DNA of 10,235 nt from assembly GCF_050943655.1 (NCBI RefSeq), contig NZ_JBMNPQ010000051.1, positions 1 through 10,235 of the forward strand, in the 5' to 3' direction. Below, piece after piece: positions 1 to 5,871 of this stretch. The notes beneath the pieces were generated by a model. It was not told the DNA's origin, searched no databases, and was given only the letters and a program-made list of their open reading frames with translations. Both the position numbers and the translations under genes were made by a program. Each line of letters opens with the position of its first letter. Position 1 is the stretch's first letter. The stretch comes from Peptoniphilus_A sp050943655. Its GTDB lineage: Bacteria; Bacillota; Clostridia; Tissierellales; Peptoniphilaceae.

Positions 1-30
1 TACATAATAATTTTTAAACATTCAATAAAT

Positions 31-39
31 TGTGAATAA
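31..39 (-). promoter_or_regulatory. DnaA-box-like site just upstream of dnaA
   Basis: The + strand reads TGTGAATAA, so the minus strand reads TTATTCACA. This fits the relaxed DnaA-box consensus TTWTNCACA and differs from TTATCCACA at one base. It lies immediately before the dnaA Shine-Dalgarno, where bound DnaA could repress its own gene. It could also be the edge of a further box cluster upstream of dnaA, outside the window. A single site in A+T-rich DNA could occur by chance. Confidence 0.5.
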
Positions 40-40
40 A

Positions 41-46
41 GGAGGA
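41..46 (+). promoter_or_regulatory. Shine-Dalgarno of dnaA (decides the start)
   Basis: GGAGGA lies four bases (41-46, then AAT from 47) before the ATG at 50. This rules out the in-frame GTG at 32, whose coding sequence would run through this ribosome site and add six residues not expected in DnaA. Confidence 0.85.
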
Positions 47-49
47 AAT

Positions 50-1399
50 ATGGATCCAAAACTTTCCACTATGTGGGAATCTTTTTTACAACAATTAGAA
101 AAAAAATCCATGTCTCAGGTTACTTATTCTACTTGGTTTTCTAGAATGCTGCCTAAAACAGTAGACTATGACAATAAAAGTATAATAATTACAGTTCCTT
201 CCCAGTTTATCAGAGATTATCTTGCAAATAATAAAAGACATTTTGACCTTGTGGTATCAGCTCTTAAAGATGTAACGGGCATTGATTTTGACGTTACAAT
301 CATATCTGAGGCAGAGGCCGAAAACATGACACCAGGCTCCTTTGCCAATCAGTCTTTATTAAATTCAACTAGACTAAATCCTAAATATACTTTTGAAACT
401 TTTGTAGTTGGAAAGAGCAACGAGTTTGCTCACGCTGCGGCACTTGCAGCTGCAGAAAATTACGAAAATCCAAGAAACGCCTTCTCAAACCCACTATTTA
501 TATATGGTGGCGTTGGACTGGGAAAGACTCACTTAATGCAGGCAATAGGCCACTTTGTACTGCAGCAAGATCCAACTAAAAAGATTCTTTATGTAACCAG
601 TGAGCAGTTTACAAACGAACTTATAAATTCAATTCAAACTAATAAAAACGAGGAATTTAGGCACAAATACAGAAAAGTTGATTTGCTATTAATCGATGAT
701 ATTCAGTTTATCGCCAACAAGGACAGGACTCAGGAGGAATTTTTCCATACTTTTAACGAGCTTCATGAACAAAATAAGCAAATAGTTCTAACATCAGATA
801 AACCTCCAAAGGAGATAAAATCACTGGAAGAGAGATTGGTATCTAGGTTTGCATGGGGACTTGTAGTAGATATTTCTGCACCAGATCTTGAAACAAGGAT
901 TGCAATACTAAGAAATAAGGCAGACTCCGAGGGCTTTGATGTGTCTGATGATGTAATTAACTTTATTGCAGAAAATGTAAGAAGTAACATCAGGGAGCTT
1001 GAAGGCGCACTTTCAAAGGTTATGGCATACTCAAAGCTTACTGATTCAGATATTTCAGTGGACTCTGCTGCCATTGTCTTAAAAGATATTTACGAAAGCA
1101 AAGAAAAGAAAAAGATTACTGGAGAATACATTAAATCTGTCGTTTGTAAAAAATACGACATTTCAATAGATGATTTAAATTCAAAGAAGAGAACTAAGGC
1201 AATAGCATATCCAAGGCAAATAGCCATGTATATCACAAGAGAACTTACAGATCTATCTCTTCCAAAAATAGGCGATGTGTTTGGAGGACGCGATCACTCA
1301 ACTGTAATTCACGCCTACGACAAAATAGAAAAAGATATGGAAAATGATCCAGTATTTAAAATAGAAGTAACTAACCTAATAAAAGAAATTAAGTCATAG
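50..1399 (+). CDS. dnaA: Chromosomal replication initiator protein DnaA
   Basis: DnaA is the AAA+ ATPase that binds DnaA boxes in oriC, melts the origin and loads the helicase. The product is 449 residues, a normal length. Domain I (about 1-80) starts with the typical MWESFLQQLEKK stretch, and a short linker (about 85-108) follows. Domain III carries Walker A GGVGLGKT (153-160), Walker B LLLIDDI (212-218), a sensor 1 region (LTSD, 247-250), an SRF arginine finger (R266) and sensor II NIRELEG (313-319). Domain IV ends with the box-binding signature GGRDHSTVIHAYDKI (412-426). The ATG at 50 is chosen because GGAGGA sits just before it; an in-frame GTG at 32 precedes that site. The stop codon overlaps an inverted DnaA box, and the oriC-like spacer follows. 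A possible DnaA box at 31-39 suggests autoregulation. Nothing appears broken. Confidence 0.98.
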   Translation: MDPKLSTMWESFLQQLEKKSMSQVTYSTWFSRMLPKTVDYDNKSIIITVPSQFIRDYLANNKRHFDLVVSALKDVTGIDFDVTIISEAEAENMTPGSFANQSLLNSTRLNPKYTFETFVVGKSNEFAHAAALAAAENYENPRNAFSNPLFIYGGVGLGKTHLMQAIGHFVLQQDPTKKILYVTSEQFTNELINSIQTNKNEEFRHKYRKVDLLLIDDIQFIANKDRTQEEFFHTFNELHEQNKQIVLTSDKPPKEIKSLEERLVSRFAWGLVVDISAPDLETRIAILRNKADSEGFDVSDDVINFIAENVRSNIRELEGALSKVMAYSKLTDSDISVDSAAIVLKDIYESKEKKKITGEYIKSVVCKKYDISIDDLNSKKRTKAIAYPRQIAMYITRELTDLSLPKIGDVFGGRDHSTVIHAYDKIEKDMENDPVFKIEVTNLIKEIKS

Positions 1400-1406
1400 T
1401 GGATAA
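1398..1406 (-). promoter_or_regulatory. DnaA box overlapping the dnaA stop codon
   Basis: The + strand reads AGTGGATAA, which is TTATCCACT on the minus strand. It matches TTATCCACA except at the last base. Its first two bases are the last two bases of the dnaA TAG stop. It points opposite to the boxes at 1426 and 1480. Confidence 0.7.
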
Positions 1407-1425
1407 CTTTTTAAATTTCTAAAAC

Positions 1426-1434
1426 TTATCCACA
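1426..1434 (+). promoter_or_regulatory. Perfect DnaA box
   Basis: TTATCCACA, an exact match to the high-affinity DnaA-box consensus. It lies 19 bases after the inverted box at the end of dnaA, giving a head-to-head pair. Confidence 0.92.
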
Positions 1435-1441
1435 TTCTATC

Positions 1442-1470
1442 AATATTAATAAGTTCACATTATTAATATT
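1442..1470. repeat. Perfect A+T-only inverted repeat in oriC
   Basis: The left arm AATATTAATAA (1442-1452) and the right arm TTATTAATATT (1460-1470) are exact reverse complements of 11 bases, separated by the 7-base loop GTTCACA. With no G-C pairs in the stem and no T-run after it, it is a poor candidate for an intrinsic terminator of dnaA. Its place between two DnaA boxes suggests a role in origin architecture, such as a cruciform, an easily melted segment, or a binding site for a dimeric protein. That role is inference. Confidence 0.8.
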
Positions 1471-1479
1471 TAGAGGAAC

Positions 1480-1488
1480 TTATCAACA
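1480..1488 (+). promoter_or_regulatory. DnaA box (one mismatch) next to the trio tract
   Basis: TTATCAACA differs from TTATCCACA only at position 6. It ends 12 bases before the first DnaA-trio and has the same orientation as the perfect box at 1426. This is the expected place for the box that anchors DnaA before it spreads onto the single-stranded trio strand. Confidence 0.75.
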
Positions 1489-1500
1489 AATTAACAGGTC

Positions 1501-1518
1501 CTACTATTATTACTATTT
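1501..1518 (-). promoter_or_regulatory. DnaA-trio tract of the origin unwinding element
   Basis: The + strand reads CTA CTA TTA TTA CTA TTT, so the other strand, read 3' to 5', is GAT GAT AAT AAT GAT AAA. These are repeats of the DnaA-trio 3'-(G/A)A(T/A)-5', which DnaA filaments engage during strand opening. A less A+T-rich patch (CAGGTCC) precedes it and an A+T-rich tract (about 1516-1533) follows, as in the B. subtilis origin. Function is inferred from this pattern. Confidence 0.75.
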
Positions 1519-1543
1519 AATATACTATTTTCTAGGAGGAAAA

Positions 1544-2638
1544 ATGAAAATACGCATAAATAGAAAAGAACTGGCTAAACATATTCAAATAGTACAAAAG
1601 GCAATTTCTGCTAGAACAACTATGCAAATATTAGAAGGAATTAAACTTATTGCAGAAAATAATACACTTACTCTTTTAGCAACTGATACAGAAATAAGTA
1701 TCGAGACAAAATGTTCATGTATAGTTGAAGAAGAGGGACAAATAGTAATTAATTCTAGACTATTTGGAAATATTGTCAGAAAACTCAACAATGATTTAAT
1801 AGATATAAATGTAGAAAATTACAATATGAACCTAAGATGTGGCGAATCAATCTTTAATATCAGCGTTCAAAATGCAGAAGATTATCCAGATCTTCCGCGA
1901 ATAGATGAATATAAAAGCTTGACTCTCACATCGACACAAATAAAAAATACAGTCAGAAAAACTACTTTTGCTGTTTCACAAGACGAAACTAGAATAATAT
2001 TTACAGGTGTCCTTATGGATATTAAAAAGGACTACATCAACTTCGTCGCACTTGACGGATTTAGAATGGCTATCCAAAAAATAGTAAAAGACTCTGACTT
2101 TGAAAACTCAATAATCATTCCATCAAGATCACTTAACGAACTTGTAAAAATTATTGACGACGACTGCGACATAGAAATAATGATTTCTAGAAATAATATA
2201 ATATTCTCTTTTAATAACACTGTATTTTATTCAACACTTCTAAGTGGCGAATTCTTTAACTACAACGGACTATTAAGAGACAATAACACTATATCTCTTC
2301 ATGTAGATAGACATGAATTTCAATCAGCAGTAGAGAGAGCTTCACTTTTAGCAAGGGAAGACAGAGCAAATTTAATCAAGTTAAATATAGAAGAAAATTT
2401 AATCGAAATAAAAAGTAACTCAGAAATTGGAGATGTATTTGAAAAGGTTAAAACATCAGATGTAAGTGAGAGCCTTAGAATTGCATTTAACTCAAAATAC
2501 ATCTTAGACGGACTAAAGATTCTAGAAGAAGATGACATAATTTTAAACTTCACAGACTCAGTAAATCCTCTAATAATAACTGAAAGAGAAAACGACTCAT
2601 ATATTTATTTAGTTTTACCTGTAAGATTGGCGGGATAA
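1544..2638 (+). CDS. dnaN: DNA polymerase III beta subunit (sliding clamp)
   Basis: DnaN forms the ring-shaped dimer that tethers the replicative polymerase and many repair proteins to DNA. The 364-residue length matches the family (about 365-380) and is consistent with three similar clamp domains of roughly 120 residues each. The N-terminus (MKIRINRKELAKHIQIVQKAI) and the residues ARTTMQILEGIKL near 23-35 are typical of the first domain. The C-terminus YLVLPVRLAG is a variant of the usual YLxMPxRL ending that helps shape the partner-binding pocket. An AGGAGGA site (1534-1540) lies four bases before the ATG. The gene begins right after the origin element, and yaaA starts one base after its stop, so the two are probably translationally coupled. 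No defects are seen. Confidence 0.97.
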   Translation: MKIRINRKELAKHIQIVQKAISARTTMQILEGIKLIAENNTLTLLATDTEISIETKCSCIVEEEGQIVINSRLFGNIVRKLNNDLIDINVENYNMNLRCGESIFNISVQNAEDYPDLPRIDEYKSLTLTSTQIKNTVRKTTFAVSQDETRIIFTGVLMDIKKDYINFVALDGFRMAIQKIVKDSDFENSIIIPSRSLNELVKIIDDDCDIEIMISRNNIIFSFNNTVFYSTLLSGEFFNYNGLLRDNNTISLHVDRHEFQSAVERASLLAREDRANLIKLNIEENLIEIKSNSEIGDVFEKVKTSDVSESLRIAFNSKYILDGLKILEEDDIILNFTDSVNPLIITERENDSYIYLVLPVRLAG

Positions 2639-2639
2639 T

Positions 2640-2858
2640 ATGGAAAGACAAATTGTTAAAATCGACGATGAATTTATAAAACTCGATTCACTATTAAAAT
2701 TCTCAGGTCTTTGTGACACTGGCGGACTTGCCAAAAGTGTAATTAAAGACGGACTGGTAAAGGTAAATGGCGAAGTAGAAACGAGACGAGGAAAAAAACT
2801 CTATCCAGGCGATGAAATTTTATTTAACGATATAACTGTTGTAATTGGTGAAAAATGA
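2640..2858 (+). CDS. yaaA: Small S4-domain RNA-binding protein, YaaA/RlbA type
   Basis: This 72-residue protein is essentially a single S4 domain (about 12-60), including LDSLLKFSGLCDTGG, then AKSVIKDGLVKVNGEVETRRGKKLYPGDEI. The segment GLVKVNGEVETRRGKKL is the typical S4 turn and basic RNA-contacting loop. Genes of this type commonly sit between dnaN and recF in low-GC Gram-positive bacteria. The B. subtilis relative YaaA has been linked to ribosome assembly, but its exact role here is not shown by sequence. It starts one base after dnaN with only a weak ribosome site (GGCGGG), and its stop overlaps the recF start by four bases (ATGA), so coupled translation is likely. Confidence 0.93.
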   Translation: MERQIVKIDDEFIKLDSLLKFSGLCDTGGLAKSVIKDGLVKVNGEVETRRGKKLYPGDEILFNDITVVIGEK

Positions 2859-3931
2859 AACTGGAGTTTCTAAAGCTTCTAAATTTTAGAAATTATAAAA
2901 ACCTTGATTTTACTCCAAGCGAAAACATAAATATACTCTATGGTCTAAATGCTTCGGGAAAGACAAATTTAATCGAGGCAATTTATATGTCCATAAAGGC
3001 GACGAGCTTTAAAAATGCAAGAGATAATGAGCTTATAAATATTAATGAAAATTCATCTAGCATTATCTCAAGATATACAAATAAAGACTACAAAGACGAC
3101 TTTCGCGTGGAGATATTCAAAAACGAGAACAAAAAGTTTTATATTAATGAAGAAAAGGTAAGCGCAAAAGAATATCGCAAATCTAGGTTCTGTGTCATAT
3201 TTAGTCCAAACGACCTAAATATGATAAAATATTCACCGGGCAATAGAAGAAGATTTTTGGACGATATGCTCTCAAATGTTGAACCATCATACGATTTTTA
3301 TTATCAGAGATACAGAAAAATTTTATTTGAGAGAAATAAACTCTTAAAAATAAAGATGGACGAGAATCTTTTAAATATTTACGATCAAGAAATTGCAAAT
3401 GTGGGCACAAAAATCATAATAATGAGGCTTCGTGCCATCAAAAAGTTAAACGAATTTGCAAAGTATCACTACAAAAATATATCGGGAGACGATTTAAATA
3501 TAACTTATCTATCGACAGTTCCAATAGTTCTTGATGAAGATGAGCTAAGAGCGCATTATCTCAAACTTTTAAAGAGGACTTTTGTAGTGGATCTCGAGAA
3601 AAAATACACGACTATCGGACCACATAGAGATGATCTGGATTTTAAAATAAACAAACTTTCATCGAAGGTATATGGATCTCAAGGTGAGCAGAGAAGTATA
3701 GTACTGAGTTTAAAATTATCAGAGACAGATTTAATCAAAAGTTTATACAATGAATATCCAATACTTCTATTAGATGATGTATTTTCGGAGATGGACTTTA
3801 ATAGAAGAAGATACTTTTTATATTCATTAAAAAACACACAGACATTTATAACGACGACAGAAATAAATAAATATTTACAAAGTATAGATGCTGAATTTTT
3901 CCAAATCAATAATGGAAGAATTTTAGTATAG
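2855..3931 (+). CDS. recF: DNA replication and repair protein RecF
   Basis: RecF is an SMC/Rad50-like ABC-type ATPase that, with RecO and RecR, helps load RecA at gaps and stalled forks. The 358-residue product has all expected motifs: N-terminal LxxLxLxNFRNY (3-14), Walker A GLNASGKT (30-37), GPHRDD (255-260), an ABC signature GSQGEQRS (274-281), Walker B ILLLDDVFSE (303-312) and D-loop SEMD (311-314). The signature has Glu278 where many RecF proteins have Gln, which looks like ordinary variation. The start overlaps the yaaA stop (ATGA) and has only a weak ribosome site (GGTGA), so translation probably depends on yaaA. Position between yaaA and gyrB is standard for the origin block. Confidence 0.97.
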   Translation: MKLEFLKLLNFRNYKNLDFTPSENINILYGLNASGKTNLIEAIYMSIKATSFKNARDNELININENSSSIISRYTNKDYKDDFRVEIFKNENKKFYINEEKVSAKEYRKSRFCVIFSPNDLNMIKYSPGNRRRFLDDMLSNVEPSYDFYYQRYRKILFERNKLLKIKMDENLLNIYDQEIANVGTKIIIMRLRAIKKLNEFAKYHYKNISGDDLNITYLSTVPIVLDEDELRAHYLKLLKRTFVVDLEKKYTTIGPHRDDLDFKINKLSSKVYGSQGEQRSIVLSLKLSETDLIKSLYNEYPILLLDDVFSEMDFNRRRYFLYSLKNTQTFITTTEINKYLQSIDAEFFQINNGRILV

Positions 3932-3943
3932 TTAGGAGAAGAT

Positions 3944-5857
3944 ATGGCAAATACTAAAAGGCATTATGGTGCCAGTGACATTCAGGTCTTAAAGGGTCTT
4001 GAGCCTGTAAGAAAAAGACCGGGGATGTACATTGGATCCACAGGAGAAAAAGGTCTGCACCATTTAGTTTATGAAGTTGTAGATAACTCAATAGACGAGG
4101 CACTTGCCGGAATATGTGACCACATAATTATCAGAATAAACAAAGATGGATTCGTTGAAATTTCAGATAACGGTTCAGGTATTCCAGTAGAAAAACACCC
4201 AGAAACTGGCAAGTCCACAGTGGAAACTGTACTTACAATACTCCACGCCGGAGGAAAGTTTGACAACGGAGCTTACAAAGTTAGTGGTGGTCTACACGGC
4301 GTTGGTGTTTCTGTAGTAAACGCATTATCTACAAAACTTGTTGCTACAGTTAAAAGGGACGGAAAAGTTTACAGACAAGAATTTTCAAGAGGACACGCAA
4401 TGTCTGAACTTAAAGTTATTGGAGATGTAGATAAGTCTGAAACTGGAACGACAATCTATTTTGAACCGGACCCAGAAATTTTTGAAACTGTAGAATTCTC
4501 ATTTGAAACTCTTTCAAAGAGATTTAGAGAAATGGCCTTTTTAAATAAGGGCATAAAAATCGAATTTATCGACGAAAGACACGATAAACAAGAAGTATAT
4601 CACTACGAAGGCGGAATAAAATCTTTCGTAGAATATATTAACGCGAAGAAAAAACCAATTCACGACGAAATAATTTATATAGAAGAAGTAAAAGAAGAAA
4701 CTGCAATAGAAATCGCACTTCAATACACAGAATCATATAGCGAAGTAGTTTTAACTTTTGCCAACAATATAAATACAGAAGAGGGCGGAACTCATCTATC
4801 AGGATTTAGATCTGCTCTTACTCGTACGCTAAATGACTACGGACGAAAGAACAATATAATAAAGGAAAAAGAAGAAAACTTATCTGGTGAAGACGTGCGT
4901 GAAGGTCTTACTGCAGTAATAAGTGTAAAGCTTCCAGATCCACAGTTCGAGGGACAAACTAAGGCAAAACTTGGAAACTCCGAGACAAGGGGAGTTGTTG
5001 ACTCAGTCCTATCAGAGGATCTTGCAGTATTCTTAGAAGAAAATCCAAAAGTTGGAAAGAAGATTCTAGATAAGGCACTTTCAGCAAGAAGGGCAAGAGA
5101 AGCCGCAAGAAAAGCAAGAGACTTAACTAGAAAGAAAAATACACTAGAGAGCATGACTCTTCCAGGAAAGCTTGCAGACTGCCAAAATGACGACCCAGAA
5201 AGAAACGAAATCTTTATAGTCGAAGGTAATTCCGCCGGAGGTTCTGCAAAAGACGGACGTGATTCAAACTACCAAGCAATTTTGCCACTTAGAGGTAAAA
5301 TCATGAATGTCGAAAAGGCAAGGCTCGATAGAATTTTAAATTCGACAGAAATAAGAGCCATGATTACTGCCTTTGGAACTGGAATTGGCGAAGAGTTTGA
5401 CATTTCAAAATTAAGATACAATAAAATTATAATCATGACCGATGCCGACGTAGACGGTGCCCACATTATGACTCTACTTTTGACATTCTTCTTTAGATAC
5501 ATGAGACCACTTATTGAAGAGGGACATGTATATGTGGCACAAGCACCTCTATATGGTATCGAAAAGGGCAACAAGATTCTTAGATATTGTCACAACGAAA
5601 AGGAATTAAAACTTGCCCTAGAAAGCTACAAAGGCGAAAATGTAAAAATCAAGAGATACAAAGGTCTTGGGGAAATGAACTACGAACAGCTTTGGGAAAC
5701 AACAATGAACCCAGACAACAGACTTCTTCTAAGAGTAAATATAGATGATTTACAAATAGCAGATGATACATTTGATATGCTTATGGGCCAAGAAGTAGAG
5801 CCAAGACGTGAATTTATCTCAGAAAATGCAGAATATGCAGATTTCGTTGACGCATAA
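3944..5857 (+). CDS. gyrB: DNA gyrase subunit B
   Basis: GyrB supplies the ATPase and Mg-binding half of gyrase, which introduces negative supercoils as GyrA2B2. The 637 residues match Gram-positive GyrB. The GHKL ATPase region has EVVDNSIDEA (E44, N48), DNGSGIP (75-81) and the ATP-lid glycines SGGLHGVG (114-121). The transducer domain follows. The TOPRIM domain has EGNSAGGSAKDGRD (427-440) and TDADVDGAH (499-507). The C-terminus carries RYKGLGEMN (571-579). Residue 429 is Asn where most type II topoisomerases have Asp (E. coli GyrB D426); Asp-to-Asn there is a known quinolone-resistance change. The ribosome site AGGAG (3934-3938) precedes the ATG by five bases. The gap to recF is 12 bases and to gyrA 14 bases, so all three are probably co-transcribed. 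It is gyrase rather than topoisomerase IV by context and by the partner GyrA box. Confidence 0.98.
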   Translation: MANTKRHYGASDIQVLKGLEPVRKRPGMYIGSTGEKGLHHLVYEVVDNSIDEALAGICDHIIIRINKDGFVEISDNGSGIPVEKHPETGKSTVETVLTILHAGGKFDNGAYKVSGGLHGVGVSVVNALSTKLVATVKRDGKVYRQEFSRGHAMSELKVIGDVDKSETGTTIYFEPDPEIFETVEFSFETLSKRFREMAFLNKGIKIEFIDERHDKQEVYHYEGGIKSFVEYINAKKKPIHDEIIYIEEVKEETAIEIALQYTESYSEVVLTFANNINTEEGGTHLSGFRSALTRTLNDYGRKNNIIKEKEENLSGEDVREGLTAVISVKLPDPQFEGQTKAKLGNSETRGVVDSVLSEDLAVFLEENPKVGKKILDKALSARRAREAARKARDLTRKKNTLESMTLPGKLADCQNDDPERNEIFIVEGNSAGGSAKDGRDSNYQAILPLRGKIMNVEKARLDRILNSTEIRAMITAFGTGIGEEFDISKLRYNKIIIMTDADVDGAHIMTLLLTFFFRYMRPLIEEGHVYVAQAPLYGIEKGNKILRYCHNEKELKLALESYKGENVKIKRYKGLGEMNYEQLWETTMNPDNRLLLRVNIDDLQIADDTFDMLMGQEVEPRREFISENAEYADFVDA

Positions 5858-5871
5858 GCTAGGAGGAACTA

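Larger units (their letters stand above)
1398..1533 (+). other. Probable oriC (unwinding region) between dnaA and dnaN
   Basis: This is the only long non-coding stretch in the window. Reading rightward it holds an inverted near-consensus DnaA box, a perfect DnaA box, an A+T-only palindrome, another near-consensus DnaA box, a short less A+T-rich patch (CAGGTCC, about 1495-1501), a run of DnaA-trios, and an A+T-rich tract up to the dnaN ribosome site. Box, then GC-richer patch, then trios, then A+T-rich DNA is the arrangement described for the Bacillus subtilis unwinding element, which also lies between dnaA and dnaN. More boxes upstream of dnaA, giving a bipartite origin, cannot be excluded because the window starts there. 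No gene fits in this stretch. Confidence 0.85.

Noticed and set aside
3..8. CATAAT as the -10 box of the dnaA promoter
   Set aside because: The -35 region would lie outside the window, so it cannot be assessed.
32..49. In-frame GTG start giving DnaA six extra N-terminal residues
   Set aside because: The extension would run through the GGAGGA ribosome site at 41-46. The ATG at 50 is correctly spaced from it.
1451..1459. AAGTTCACA in the palindrome loop as a further DnaA box
   Set aside because: It has four mismatches to TTATCCACA; only the CACA end is shared.
1442..1470. Intrinsic terminator for dnaA
   Set aside because: The hairpin stem is only A-T pairs and is not followed by a T-run, so it would be a poor terminator.
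1491..1526. Sigma-A-type promoter for dnaN (TTAACA with TTTAAT, or a TATACT hexamer at 1521)
   Set aside because: Hexamers like these are expected by chance in A+T-rich DNA. TTAACA/TTTAAT has a 19-base spacer, and TATACT has no good -35 at 17 bases. A dnaN promoter probably exists here but cannot be placed.
4837..5154. Minus-strand open frames of 60-105 codons inside dnaA, dnaN, gyrB and gyrA (this one is the longest)
   Set aside because: They lie wholly opposite strongly conserved genes, have Ser/Phe/Leu-rich shadow composition, and show no ribosome site or recognisable domain.
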